In this document: positions 32,032 through 43,194 of the stretch, in pieces | Layout of the letters: every line of letters begins with the position of its first letter | Numbering within the stretch: the stretch's first letter is position 1 | DNA from: Isoetes taiwanensis | Lineage: Eukaryota; Streptophyta; Lycopodiopsida; Isoetales; Isoetaceae | NCBI GenBank assembly: GCA_021234155.1 | Contig: JAJEKV010000079.1 | Coordinates: forward strand, 3,878,261-3,942,260 | Reading direction: 5' to 3' | Length of the DNA stretch: 64,000 nt | Made by a program: the position numbers and the translations under genes | Notes under the pieces: model-generated | Database searches by the model: none | Told to the model about the DNA's origin: nothing | What the model saw: the letters and a program-made list of their open reading frames with translations, nothing else

Positions 32032-35000
32032 TTACAAAATTACTTTTTGAAGGGAAGTGTCATATTCTATCTGCTTAATAACAGCCTCTGGGTGAGTGAT
32101 GTCACAGTTAAAAATGAAATTATTTCTGCCTTTCCAGATCCTCCATAGAATGATGTAAATTCTCCAATCCCTAGGCTGATCTGGCATGAATAGTTCAATG
32201 GAACTGATAGCATTGAGGTCAGTCCCAGTAAAAGCTGAGGCTAGTTCCAGAACCCACTCTGACCAAATGCATTCCCTGAATAAGTGGTCTACGTCCTCCC
32301 TATGGGCCAGACATCTGGGGCACACATCTGAATCTGCCATATGCAGCCTAAATCTCTTCTGATTAGTGGCAAGAGCCTTGTGCCACAACTGCCACATAAA
32401 GGATTTGACCTTAGGTGGGATTGGGCTTGACCACATAAACTTAAGGTTCCTGATACATCTTTCTGCCCCAATCTGCCACTTGTTATGCATTGTAATACCC
32501 TGATCATTCATAAGGAATCTGTAAGCTGTTCTAACTGTAAATTCAGCTTTCCCATTATGGTTCCAGTTACTTTCCCCATTTGCCCACTTCCCTTGGACAA
32601 GCATGATACAAATGTTATTATACAAGGCTTCACAATTATCATTCTCTCCATAGAGCTTCGATTCCCTGAAAGGGATAATCCCATTCTCATTAAACATGTC
32701 TCTGATGTAGTGGATGCCCTTATTATCCCATAGTTTAGCTTAGAGAGAGATTATTCGTGAGTAGAGCTGGATTCCAAAATATGGACTGATCTAGAGATAA
32801 CCCCTCTTTCCAAGTGAACATCCCCTTTACCAGATTCCATGCCCTAATCCACTTTTTGATGAGGCCCGGTATGGAATTTGGGACAGTGAAGGGAAAATAA
32901 ATAGCATGGGGAAGACTCATCTTCACATTTCTCCAACCATAGGGGTGACACCTGGTTAAATAGTGCCTGATGATTATAGAAATCGGGTGGTTGATCTTGT
33001 CATGAGCAGCCTTGAAGAAATATTTAGCAGCCAAGGCAATCCCCTATTTTTCGATTACACCCAGCCCTCCTGACTTCTTGTTCTTACAACACTCCTTCAT
33101 AGATACCGGAGTCCAGCACCTCTTATTCTGCCCACAAGAAATAAACCTACCTATAATACTCTGGAGCTTGGAGGATACTTTCTTAGGTGTCAGGATAACC
33201 GAGGACTGGTAAACATGAGATGAGGAAATAACAAAATTAGCTATTATGGCCCTGCCCTGTTTAGAGATATACTTGGAATTCAAACTGTCCACCTTTCTCT
33301 GAAATTTCTCAATGATATCTGCCCATATATCAGAGGGACTACCTTTTAAGGCCATAGGGACACCTAAAATTTTGGAAGAGGTAGTTGGTAAAATATACTT
33401 ACAACCCATGAGAGCAGCCGTTTGCTCTCCTTTTACCTGGTCTTTGGCCACAATCTTAGATTTCAAAGGGTTGATCTTACATCCCGAAACTTCACCAAAG
33501 TCTTCCAGTATGGCTTGAGTGTTGATGAGTGATCTGTTATCCATCGAGACGAGCAGGAATGTATCATCTGCAAAATGCCCATTCAAAATCTGATCCAAGC
33601 CCCCATTACCTGGAAGGGAGAGGCCTTGAATCAAATTAGTGCTTTTGGCTTCCTCCAGTTTGCTGTGAAGGGCCTCCATGACAATAAGGAAGAGGAATGG
33701 GGCCAATGGACAACCTTGTTTGACCCCCCTCAGCAGGGGGAAGAAAGGTCCACATTCCCCATTAATTAAAACATAAGATCTAGAGTTAGAAAGAATTGCT
33801 TTAAAAAGGAGAATTACCTCATTGGAGAAGCCTAAGGCTTTACAACATTTGAAAAGAAAGATCCAGCTTACAGAGTCAAAGGCTTTAGTGATATCAAGCT
33901 TAATGAGAGCAATATCCTGGTGTGTGTCTTTGGCCCAATTCAGCCCGAGAATCGCTGTAACCACATTATCTAAAATAAATCTATCCTTCAGATAGGCTGC
34001 CTGGGAGGTGCTGATAATCTTTTCCAATACCGACTTCAATCTCTTAGCGACAGCACCAGAAATCAGTTTATATACTACATTAGAGAGGGATATGGGCCTA
34101 TAATCCGAGAAGGTAACAGGGACCTCAATTTTAGGGATGAGCGTGATCAGACTAGTGTTTATCCTCGCATCCATGCATTTACGGTCCCTGAACTCATTGG
34201 CCAGGCATGCAATACTATCTCCAAGAATAGGCCATGCTTTAATGTAAAACTCCACAGGGAGCCCATCTGGACCCGGGCTTTTGCCTTTTTCCATATCCTT
34301 GGCAATACTTAACAATTCAGCCGCAGAGAAGGGCTTCTCAATATCTGAGTTGTCCTCAGGTTTAACCTTAGCTTGAAGGTTGATGAATCTGTCCATAGCC
34401 TGCAGCTGGCTATCCTGATTAGTACCCATGATATTTTTAAAGTGATTTGCAGCAGCCACCTTTATCTGACCTTCATTCGAGATATCCTCATTCCCAACCC
34501 TGATCTCAAAAATATGGTTCCTCTTTACTCTACCTTTGGCTTTGACAAAAAAGAACTTGGAGCTACTCCTCTCATCATGCTTAATTTCCTTTATTTTGGC
34601 CTTCAGCCTCCACCCCTCAGCAATTCTTATCTCCTCTTTTTCAATTTCTGACCGAATCCCATCCTTGTCTACCTCACTGGCTATAAGAAGCCTATTTCTC
34701 AATTCCTGGAGATGAGCTGTTTTTTGAGCGTGTACAAATTTTCCCCGTTCTTTAAGCCAAATTTTGATAGCCTTGGATAATTGGACCCACCAATGCATCC
34801 ACCCTGTACTGCCATTTGGTTTAGGATGATTGTCTAAGACTTACTGGAACCTAGTCATGAATTCCTCATGCTCAAGAAGGTTAGTGTTGAGCTTGAAATA
34901 TGTCTTTCTCTTTCTGACATCATTAGCAGCCAAAATCCTGAGCTGCTGAGGGAAATGATCCGAAATGGTGTATCCTTCCAAATTATTTACTCTGTTACTT

Positions 35001-35650
35001 TGATTCCATAGATTCTCGGATAAGTAAAACCTGTCATGGAGACATAACGTTGGATCCACCCTTTTGTCTGTCCAGCTATAAGAGTTAGCTTTGGTTCTGG
35101 CCATAGTTAGATTATGCCCTCGGATAAGGTCAGACCAAACTGCCTTCTCCTGTTTCCCCAGAGGCCTAAAATTTTTGTTCTTCATAAAGCTGTTAGTTAC
35201 CATATTTAAATCTCCCCCTAAGATACAATCATCAAATTCTAAGTTGTCCAAACTAATTTTAACTTTTCTCCAAATATCAACTCTATCCCCTGGATTGTTA
35301 AAAGCATAGATATTAACTAAAGCAAGTCTAATCTTAAAACAGGTACATAAGAGAATCTGCCACCTGCCATCTTTCCCATTAATCATATAAGTGTCAGACA
35401 GGTTCAAATTATTATTCCATGCAATGGCAATTCCTGCAGAGGAGTCATTAGCAGGAATAGACCAAATCTTGAGATTGGGAGGAAGGGATCTGCTAAGAAT
35501 GGTCGCATGATCAGCATCGCGAATCTTATGTTCTTGGATGAACAAAAAATCAGGGGTAAGGGAGGAAAGACATACCTTTAATCTATCCCTTTTCATGCTA
35601 TTGTTGAGGCCCTGGAGATTCCAGGTAATGCAATCTATATTTCTATCCAT
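32032..35650 (-). pseudogene. LINE C ORF2: endonuclease, reverse transcriptase, zf-RVT
   Basis: It starts at the ATG at 35650 (MDRNIDCITWNLQGLNN). The APE-type endonuclease has TWNLQGLN, FIQEHK, GGDLNMV and SDHFP. An in-frame TAA at 34841-34843 follows; the frame then continues into RT with GKSPGPDGLPVEFY, YRPISLSNVVYKLIS, ALIKLDITKAFDSVSW, GVKQGCPLAPFLFL and the catalytic HFADDTFLL. A TAG near 33044 and a one-base shift near 32740 precede the C-terminal zf-RVT domain (FMWQLWHKALATNQKR, CPRCLAHREDVDHLFREC, 32430-32250). zf-RVT is characteristic of plant L1. With three lesions it is inactive but recently degraded. Confidence 0.93.
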
Positions 35651-37575
35651 CAAACTTTATACTTACCATACTCAATTCGAGCTTGGATGGTTTGCTTTCT
35701 CGGGCTAGTTCTACATGGTCCAGTATAAAATTTCTTTTTACCCCTGCCCTTTCTTTTATCAACGATTTTCCAGCCTTTATCTTCAGTATCCAGAATCCCC
35801 TCAATTTTATCCAAAATGTCTGCCTCTCTTTTTTGAATCAATAGGTCGGGAATGACCGGCACCGAAAAAATGAAGTCCCCTGTGTCGATTCTCACTGACA
35901 TGTTAATGTTTTTTAAAATTAGGACCATGTTATCTTTAATTTCCACACTAGGGGTGTCAATGTAATCCTTGTGATCATGAACTATATTAGACACTTTCAT
36001 TTTGTCCCCTGGGATCTTCTGATCATTAAAATGGGCTGGCATAATAGAATCCTTATCCCCCACCTTCTCCTTCATCTTCTTTGGCATCCAAACCTGCTTG
36101 AGTTTCTGGGGGGGAGCTTCATTATTCTCCAACCCAGGGACCGGCCATTTGGAGTAATTAACAGTGATTTCCAAATATTCATTAATTTTCACTCTTGTTT
36201 TAATCTTTTTTCTCCACTCAGAGTTGATTTTTTTGGAAATACACACGGAAGGGAAGTTAGTTTGAGGGATATTGATATCTATAACTTCCCCCAAATTTTC
36301 AGAGAGGGTCAATAAATGAGTGCGGGTCCAAAAAGCTGGAGGGAGATTAGGAAAAGTAATCCAAGTAGAGGTTCTGATCTCCCTTTCTGAACCCGGAATG
36401 AAATCTGGACTCCACTTCATGATGTAGAAAGGGGAATTGGCAATGGAGTCCAACTTCCTCTTTAAGATATATTCAACACAGACCTCATCCCTACACACAA
36501 TCTGGAAGGTTTTACTATCTAGCTTGAGGATCGACATGATCGGAATGTGCTGGGATTTGGTTATCCAAGTCTTAATGTCCCCCTGAGCAGGACAATTGCG
36601 CGGGAAATGAATCAAGAGACCTTTCTTAGAGAAGATGTTAGTAGCCGATGAATCAGGCACACCAAACAAATCAATAAAATCACCATTTCTAACATTCTCC
36701 CTCCCGGGGTTAGAAGAAGTAGCCGGCTTTTCCCCTAAAAGAATATTTTTATATGATGGGGAGGAAATCACACCTTTTGCTTTGTCGTTCTTTCCTATTA
36801 CCGGGATGGAGTTGGTGATCTTGTTTTCCCCAATCTTCGTCTTTGTCAGGTTCAAGTTGGAGAGCTTGATTTCTTCACAATTTCCGCAATCACAGCAGTT
36901 GACCTCCATGGGGTTGAAGAACCCATTTGAGTCTTTAATTTCACAGGTTTTCGCCTGCTTCTTTCTTCTGAGCTGATAAACTTCCAGAGAGGTGGATATC
37001 CCTTCTATAGACTGGTCCATGGCAAGCCCCGATTTGAATGATTTTCGTTGCCTTTCTATAACATGATCCTCCGCCTCTTCCCATCTTTTGATTAACCTGA
37101 TACTCGCCTTGGAGCCTTCTTTCAACCCATCCCAAACAATTATAAGGTTCTTTACCTTTGATAACAGTTCATCCATGAAAGTTCTAAAAATGCTGTTTTT
37201 CAGGCTACAGCAATCCGTTTCGGAGTGGCCTTGCTTCACAGTGATGAGTTTATAGAGGGTATTATCCATTTCTTGCACAAAACCGAATGTGTTCCAAACC
37301 CAGTCTCTATCATTCGCCCTTCCGTCCATGTAGTCTTTATCAATCGCTTTCAGTTTCTCCTTGCAGGCCACGATTCCTATCTCTTCGTTTACCCCCATGC
37401 AGAAAGCCGCTGCCCTTTGCTGATCTCTGATTATCTCCAAACCCGTGTAAATTTCCTTAAGCACACTCCAAGCCTTATCTCGCCTATCCTCTAGCCAGAA
37501 TATCTGCGTCCATTCTTCATCCTCTATACTCCATTTCTGATTGGAACTTCCAGCCTTTGTTTTCATGCTAGCCAT
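35650..37575 (-). CDS. LINE C ORF1 protein (641 aa, Gag-like)
   Basis: Uninterrupted, from the ATG at 37575 to the TGA at 35650-35652. Residues about 310-440 (SKKGLLIHFPRNCP, YILKRKLDSI, FYIMKWSPDFIPG, TWITFPNLPPAFWTRTHL, SENLGEVIDI) fit the RRM-like DUF4283 domain of plant L1 ORF1, which binds element RNA. A Cys cluster (NCCDCGNC, near 36900) precedes this domain; a standard CCHC knuckle after the domain is not evident. The C-terminus is strongly basic (KGRGKKKFY). The stop overlaps the ORF2 start by one base (TGATG), suggesting termination-reinitiation for ORF2 translation. It is the largest intact frame apart from gypsy pol. Confidence 0.85.
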   Translation of the reverse strand: MASMKTKAGSSNQKWSIEDEEWTQIFWLEDRRDKAWSVLKEIYTGLEIIRDQQRAAAFCMGVNEEIGIVACKEKLKAIDKDYMDGRANDRDWVWNTFGFVQEMDNTLYKLITVKQGHSETDCCSLKNSIFRTFMDELLSKVKNLIIVWDGLKEGSKASIRLIKRWEEAEDHVIERQRKSFKSGLAMDQSIEGISTSLEVYQLRRKKQAKTCEIKDSNGFFNPMEVNCCDCGNCEEIKLSNLNLTKTKIGENKITNSIPVIGKNDKAKGVISSPSYKNILLGEKPATSSNPGRENVRNGDFIDLFGVPDSSATNIFSKKGLLIHFPRNCPAQGDIKTWITKSQHIPIMSILKLDSKTFQIVCRDEVCVEYILKRKLDSIANSPFYIMKWSPDFIPGSEREIRTSTWITFPNLPPAFWTRTHLLTLSENLGEVIDINIPQTNFPSVCISKKINSEWRKKIKTRVKINEYLEITVNYSKWPVPGLENNEAPPQKLKQVWMPKKMKEKVGDKDSIMPAHFNDQKIPGDKMKVSNIVHDHKDYIDTPSVEIKDNMVLILKNINMSVRIDTGDFIFSVPVIPDLLIQKREADILDKIEGILDTEDKGWKIVDKRKGRGKKKFYTGPCRTSPRKQTIQARIEYGKYKV

Positions 37576-37848
37576 CGATCTCGACTATGTCTACCTGTGC
37601 ACTCCGCTAAGACAGAAGAAAGAAGAACCGTTACCAGAAAGCAGACTGTAACCTCGGCTTCCTTTCCCCAATTTTTCCAAAATCAGAGACAACTGCACTT
37701 GATGTCTTTCCGCATCCCCCGAGATAATTCCCCAGATATGACATAAAAGCTGACAGGCCGTACTATCAAAAATCCCAAAATGACTAATCCTAAAAAGACC
37801 TTGCTTGACGGGCCCCAAAACTGACACAGAGCCCAAGACAAATCTAAA

Positions 37849-38241
37849 CTAATTAGAGACTAGGAATCTCCACACCACCACGTCTAGATCTCGGATATGT
37901 TGTGATGGCTGGAGGTCGAAGAAAGCAGCCCAATGATATACTGGTTCCACCCCAAATTCCAAGGGAGCACTCATCATAAACAAATTTCTCTCATATTTAT
38001 TCCCAAGACCGATATAGGGCTGGGAATTGTGGGCTGCCACTCTTAAACACCCAGATCTGTCAAAACAAAGAATGCACAAAAAGAAGGAGTTGAACGCAAA
38101 TCTACAAAAACCTATCCTAGAATTCGATTCTACTGCTTCCCTAATCAAATTCTCAATGACTAATACAGAATCTTGAATTTCCACTGGGATATGAACAATT
38201 CCCAGCCCCTGGAGAACAGCTTCGAGCAAAGCCTCATCCAT
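37849..38241 (-). CDS. Leader ORF upstream of LINE C ORF1 (130 aa), function unknown
   Basis: On the minus strand an ATG at 38241 opens 130 codons to 37849; the frame is open back to 38295, about 15 bases from the element's 5' end, where an in-frame stop lies. The product (MDEALLEAVLQGLGIVHIPV, then GFCRFAFNSFFLCILCFDRSG and RDLDVVVWRFLVSN) has balanced, protein-like composition and no family I recognise. It ends 274 bases before ORF1. Known plant L1 elements usually have a non-coding leader, so this may be an ORF0-like reading frame, captured sequence, or chance. Confidence 0.4.
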   Translation of the reverse strand: MDEALLEAVLQGLGIVHIPVEIQDSVLVIENLIREAVESNSRIGFCRFAFNSFFLCILCFDRSGCLRVAAHNSQPYIGLGNKYERNLFMMSAPLEFGVEPVYHWAAFFDLQPSQHIRDLDVVVWRFLVSN

Positions 38242-38310
38242 CGGGGCTGGGAAGTTCTCCCAGTAGCGTGGAGGTTCTAAGGCGCTGGCGCTCAACGTTC
38301 ATTTTTTCCC

Positions 38311-38325
38311 ATCATCATTGATATC
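38311..38325. repeat. Target-site duplication of the L1 LINE (right copy)
   Basis: atcatcattgatatc, identical to 31950-31964. Confidence 0.93.
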
Positions 38326-38487
38326 AAGGAAGCTTATCATTGTTGTCTCATTGTTCTTTGTTTTCTTTTCCCTTTCCTTTGTTTTCTTGCAAATCCCGCG
38401 TGACATAGTCCCCGGATTCTCCTGTTAGATCCACGGGTCCTCACAGAGGGCTGTCTTGCAGGAGTTCCCGAACCCAGACCCCAAACA
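38326..38487 (+). mobile_element. 3' LTR of gypsy element 2, right part
   Basis: Continues the LTR from aaggaagcttatc to CCCCAAACA, matching the end of the 5' LTR at 21617. The atcac at 38488-38492 completes the 5-bp target duplication. Confidence 0.92.
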
Positions 38488-38492
38488 ATCAC

Positions 38493-39144
38493 AGTTTCCT
38501 TAAAGCATTTTATGGTATGCACACGTCCTGATATTGCTCAAGCTGTAATTATGCTTAGCCAGCATCTTGAAAAGCTCCAATTGGCTCATTGGCATGGTCT
38601 CAAAAGGGTTCTTAGGTATCTTCAAGGATCCAAGAACCTAGGCATTGCATTCGCTGCTAACTCTGTCAATCAAGAACTCGAAGGTTATGCAGATGCCAAT
38701 TATGCAGGGGAGGTGACAGATAGAAAATCTAGAAGTGGGTTCCGTTTCCTTCTGCAAGGAGGAGTGGTCAGCTGGTCCAGTCGAAAACAAAAAGCTACAG
38801 CAGCTTCTAGTTGTGAATCAGAATACATGGCATTGGCATCTGCCACAAAGGAGGCAATTTGGCTGAGACGGTTCCTTAAAGAATTACAGGCATCCAATGG
38901 AGCCCCCACCATACTCTACAATGATAACAAGGCAGCCCTGTCCTTGGCTAAACATCCCACAAATTGGAGCAAGGCAAAGCACATAGAGGTGCAATACCAT
39001 TTTACACACGAAAAGATAGCTAAAGGGAGCATTCAGGCCAAATACCTTGGGACAAATCAAATGACAGCAGATGTATTTACCAAAGCATTAGGCAGGAAAG
39101 CTTTCAACAGGTGCATTGATGAATTGGGGATGGTCATAATCTGA
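38493..39144 (+). pseudogene. RT end and RNase H of the copia element, distal part
   Basis: Directly after the gypsy, the copia frame resumes (VCTRPDIAQAVIMLSQHLEK). It runs without stops to 39144 through RNase H: GYADANYAGEVTDRKSRSG, SWSSRKQKATAASSCESEYM, TILYNDNKAALSLAKHP, HFTHEKIAKGSIQ, and MTADVFTKAL near the C-terminus. The catalytic D, E and D are all present. This part alone is intact, but its upstream half is damaged and more than 17 kb away. Confidence 0.93.
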
Positions 39145-39310
39145 AGAAGACATATTAGAAGATGGATAACAGTTGCAACAAAGTTCCAGCAAACCACGTC
39201 AGGAAACCAGTTCATTGTTCAAGTTTTTTTGTGGTTGTTTTGTGTGTGCTCCTCACTTATGTTGTAGTTTTTCATATAAAAGTCAGAAGTCTGTCTGTTT
39301 TGAGGAGGAG
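39145..39310 (+). mobile_element. 3' untranslated region and polypurine tract of the copia element
   Basis: Non-coding; ends with gaggaggag at 39302-39310 immediately before the LTR start TGTTGG. Confidence 0.85.
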
Positions 39311-39561
39311 TGTTGGACATAAATGTCCATGTTGTAACAAAATAGACAGATAGACAACAAAAGGTGAAAACTGTTTTGTTTGCCTTTTTAGAAAGACTGA
39401 AATCACGCCCAGGATCTTGGCGGTGATTTCGGCTATGGAGACATCTGTTGGTGAGAAGCGTTGCTGCCTCCATGAACTATGGATGTGCTCTATAGATGTT
39501 TCATGCTGTTTATGCATTGTATTCCTTTTGAATCCAATAGAAGCTCCTTGTTTTTCTTGCA
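39311..39561 (+). mobile_element. 3' LTR of Ty1/copia element
   Basis: 251 bases from TGTTGGACATAAATGTCC to CTTGCA. It is complete relative to the 5' LTR, which has lost about 60 bases. gataga at 39563-39568 mirrors gataga before the 5' LTR, a target duplication offset by one base. Confidence 0.92.
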
Positions 39562-40498
39562 GGATAGATATTGCAGATAAATGCATTGGCATGCATTTTA
39601 GTTTGATGCATTTCAGAGTATGCAGATTAGAAGCTTCAGGAATAAAAAAGGCAGATCAGAGCTCGAAACTTCGGGAAGAGCATAAACTATGGGGTGCACC
39701 GGTGCGCCCCCCCCCTGCTGCACACAGAGGTGGCACAAATGGTCGGCACAGAGAGATGCTGCCATAGCGCCTCATTTTCATTTCTGTTTTCGTCCGCATT
39801 TGCTTTTTCTTCTGCCTTTTCAACGTCCCTTTTGTTTTTCGGTTGGCCCTAGGTGGAGATATGCAAACCCTAGGTGGGATATGCCCAAAGGTGGAGATGT
39901 CGAGAGAGTGAGAGAGTTATGATTTGAGGGCTCAGATTAAGGCTAGAGCTAAGGGAAAACTAAAAGCAGCATTGATCACTTTCTATTTGCAGTGATAGAT
40001 TGCATTGAAGTCGAGTTGGAGGTCGTGTTTTCTGCATGTTTTGCATGTCATGTTTTGCTCTGGCTTTGGAGATTCAAGAAATTCTACCAATCGATCTGTT
40101 GTTTGGATCCGACAGTGATCTTCAAAAAGTTAAAATACGCCGATTGATTTGCTATTTGCTTATTTACTTTCCTTGAGCTAGGAGCATGCCTTCTATATTT
40201 TGTTAGACTTGGTGTTGTTTTTTATGTTGCTTGCCTGCTTGGTTTGTTCTGATTTTTTGAAGATGTTATTGTTGCGGGTGAATGCTCTAATGACTTTTGC
40301 TCTGGGTTTAGAATACGTTTGGCCAAGTTTTGATCTAGGTAAAACTTAGCGTTCTTATTTTCCACATCAATATTTTTCCCCTCCATCATTACATAGAGTT
40401 TTGGCAATCCTTTTTGTTCATGGCATTCCGACAAACGGTGCTTTGAATCTTCAGTAAGAATGAACACTGTGGAGATGGAAATTAGTAAGGATTATAGG
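39562..40498. other. Unassigned sequence after the copia nest
   Basis: No gene is supported. A cytosine run occurs at about 39706-39714, and ctaggtgg words repeat near 39848-39875. Confidence 0.4.
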
Positions 40499-40599
40499 AT
40501 TATTCTATTCTATTCTATTCTATTCTATTCTATTCTATTCTATTCTATTCTATTCTATTCTATTCTATTCTATTCTATTCTATTCTATTCTATTCTATT
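40499..40599 (+). repeat. (TATTC)n array, about 20 units
   Basis: About 100 bases of perfect TATTC pentamers. The unit and strand match the tail of LINE A at 13556-13595. No LINE coding sequence precedes it. The 131-codon frame running through it is an artefact of the repeat. Confidence 0.95.
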
Positions 40600-41709
40600 G
40601 TCGTATTTGGTTTGTTTCTCTTTTCCTGGAGATAATGCATGGATAGATCTTTTAGGGGTTACAGAAATTATGGTTTATTTTTATTCGAGTATGGAGCACC
40701 TTGCATTTTCTATGTGGCACCAAATAAAGAGTGGTTTAAGGTTTCTTTTTTTTGACAACATTTTCACGATTAGAGTGATCAAATCCTTGGGATCATTTTT
40801 GCCCTGCCTTATGATACTTTGGAGTTGGATTGCAATGTGTTTGTGTCATCAATAGATGTTGCCTATAGTTCAATGGCAAATGACATTGACTCATAGAAGC
40901 GTTGGGCCAAGCAGGCTAATGTGGAACAATTTATGACCAGGAATGTTAATTGTGCATATTGCAAGGTTTTCAACATCATTCATTTCTACAATGCTTCGCT
41001 CCCCATTCATGAGGGCAACCCCTTGTGTGTCAGCACCTTTGTTTTTATTCCCCTGCTTTTGTTTTTGTCTCTTTATTATCCATTATAAACCAATCCCTCG
41101 CTTTCATCCCTTTATTATCCATTGTATTTTTTGTCATCCCTTTATTTTTGTCCTCTTGTTCAACTTTCCTTTATTATCAATTATAAACCATTACAACCAT
41201 AATGAACCCATAACAAACTATAATGAACATCTTATAAGGTCACCACCTAGTCGAGATGCGTTATTTCGATGCACAAATTTCAAATACAAATTTATTTGAG
41301 TCTACGCACGCAAGTTGGTTAGCATCGAGGGGCTGTGTTAGTAAGACAGAAATTTATATGATGCTTGTCTGCAAGATCTAACAAAAGCTGTCAAGCAAAA
41401 TGCAAAGTGTAAATCTTTTAAAGAACATAATTTTATGGGTACAAGATCTGGAATGACCATTTTGCTTCATAGATTGAGCGCCCCTATTTCTAGCAATATG
41501 ACATCTTCAACTGGCGTGGCTGCAGTGAAGTCAGATGTCTTACATACAATAGGAGTTCGACCAATGCATCTAGGGCCGGGGATTAACAACCAAATAGTCC
41601 TTAAGCAGGCAATTTCATATATAACCGACACATTGATTTTGGTAGCCATAGATTAGATAAAAGGGCTTACACATTTTCAAAATGTTTCAACTAGACGGAT
41701 TGTTAATTT
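40600..41709. other. Unassigned AT-rich sequence
   Basis: No gene is supported. Imperfect direct repeats of ctttattatccatt are clustered near 41068-41190. Confidence 0.4.
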
Positions 41710-41721
41710 TTATAATATCAG

Positions 41722-42045
41722 CCCTTCGGGGCATGGTCTAGTGGCAGGACCTTAAACCGCCACACCGAGGTCGTGGGTTCAAACCTGGCCAATATCGGTC
41801 TAGTAATGGGGACCTTAAAATCCATTGCCCTGAGGTCACGGGTTCAAGTATGACCAACCGGTCCTGTGGTAGAGACCTTAAACCTGCCATATGTACTCGA
41901 TAATCACATGCAAAGCAGCTCCTAGCATATCGCGCCTAGGTAGTGGATTGGCTTTCATGTGATATATGTAGAATAAAGTGATGTAGCATGTACTCATGAT
42001 GTGATGATGAATAGAATGACGTCCTTCAATAAAAAAAAAAAAAAA
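41722..42045 (+). mobile_element. tRNA-derived multimeric SINE, 324 bp
   Basis: The head carries Pol III promoter boxes: A-like tggtctagtggca (41734) and B box gggttcaaacctgg (41776). A second tRNA-like module follows with A-like ggtctagtaatgg (near 41807) and B-like gggttcaagtatg (near 41840). A third partial A-like module (ggtcctgtggtagag, near 41860) comes after. The tail is a poly(A) run to 42045. The insert is bounded by a perfect 12-bp target duplication ttataatatcag (41710-41721 and 42046-42057), which fixes both ends. It has no coding capacity and would depend on a LINE for movement. Confidence 0.9.
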
Positions 42046-42057
42046 TTATAATATCAG

Positions 42058-43194
42058 TTATGACGTTCATGAGTATGTGTTCCAACTGAGCATTGGATAA
42101 TAAAAGAAACTCAGCCAGGCAGTAAAGTGAGGTGTTAATGAAGATTGGACCCTAATGGCAGGAAATGTAATAGATACACTAACAAGATCTCAACAACATC
42201 TACAGTTGCACAAAGTTTCACGAGTAAGAGAAAAACTTATGAGAGAGAGATCACTCAAGTACTATAGTTTTGTTCTGGCAATGCATAACACGCTGTCCTA
42301 ATGCATGCATAGTATACACTCCTTCTATATCGCAGATTGGCCAGCCTCTACAGGAATCAACCTCAGTAAAGAAAAAGAAATTACAACATTAGAAGAATAA
42401 CTACATGAACACTGTTGCTACTCATACTAATCAAGAATTTGTAGGGTACAAATTGCTGGCAAGTACAAGCATTTGCTGGCAAAGTACAAGCATTGGAACT
42501 ATCAAGCGCTTTGGAAAGCATATGAATCACCAAATATTGGAAAAGGGGGTTGAACTTAGGCTTGAGCAAGCTTTGCAATTGGAATTTCGTCTGGTGTCCA
42601 AGGAGGTAATTGCATCTTAGTTGAATATTGATTACTATATTCAACATTCTACTGAGACATATAGAGTAAGCCTTTGCAAAATCCAGCATGCACATTCACA
42701 GTCATGGCTAGGACAATCAAGAAACACTATGTTGCATGCAAGCATTTGATGTATATATTTGTTAATTCTGGGCTTGATCCAAGGGTATTCCTAGACATCA
42801 TCCAACTAGTTATTGTGGGTGATGTATTGCGTAACATTCTTGCAATGTAACCAGATTCATTCAATCTTACTACATTGTTAGAACCTTATCATATAGTAAT
42901 GTATTATGAGTGATGTTTTGTTTTTTTACTCATTACTTTGGTAATGGCTCGGACCCTTTGCTATAGATATCAGATATATTTAAAGGATTCCTTGTATTGA
43001 AGATTCCTTTCACTCAAATTCTTTAATTGAAAGAACTTAGAATCTGTATGCAGCTCCTTATATTGAAGTTTCTTTCCTGCATTTTTTGTAAATAAATGAT
43101 AGATAAGATAAGATAAGAAACCCTCCAATAAAAATAAAAAATAAAACCCTCTAAGCCATCATGAAAAAAACCCTCCAATAAAAATTCCTCGATC
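42058..43194. other. Unassigned AT-rich sequence
   Basis: No gene is supported. A 20-bp-scale duplication of gctggcaa..gtacaagcatt lies at about 42453-42495. Near 43098-43185 are ttatc-type pentamers (read on the minus strand) and repeated ccctccaataaaaa words, next to the LINE B end. Confidence 0.4.

Larger units (their letters stand above)
31965..38310 (-). mobile_element. Nearly full-length L1-type LINE (LINE C)
   Basis: About 6.35 kb between perfect 15-16-bp target duplications, inserted in the gypsy 3' LTR. The element reads on the minus strand: 5' leader 38310-37576, ORF1 37575-35650, ORF2 35650-32032, then a poly(A) tail seen as a T run at 31965-31988 on the plus strand. The tail and duplications show target-primed reverse transcription. 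ORF2 has only two nonsense codons and one frameshift, so it is the youngest and best preserved element in the nest. Confidence 0.95.

Noticed and set aside
40460-40855. 131-codon frame over the TATTC array
   Set aside because: Most of it is translation of the pentamer repeat; a 5-base unit keeps a frame open by chance when no stop occurs in its translation.
41720-41735. cccttcgggg, similar to the start of U6 snRNA
   Set aside because: The match does not continue; the sequence is the head of the tRNA-derived SINE.
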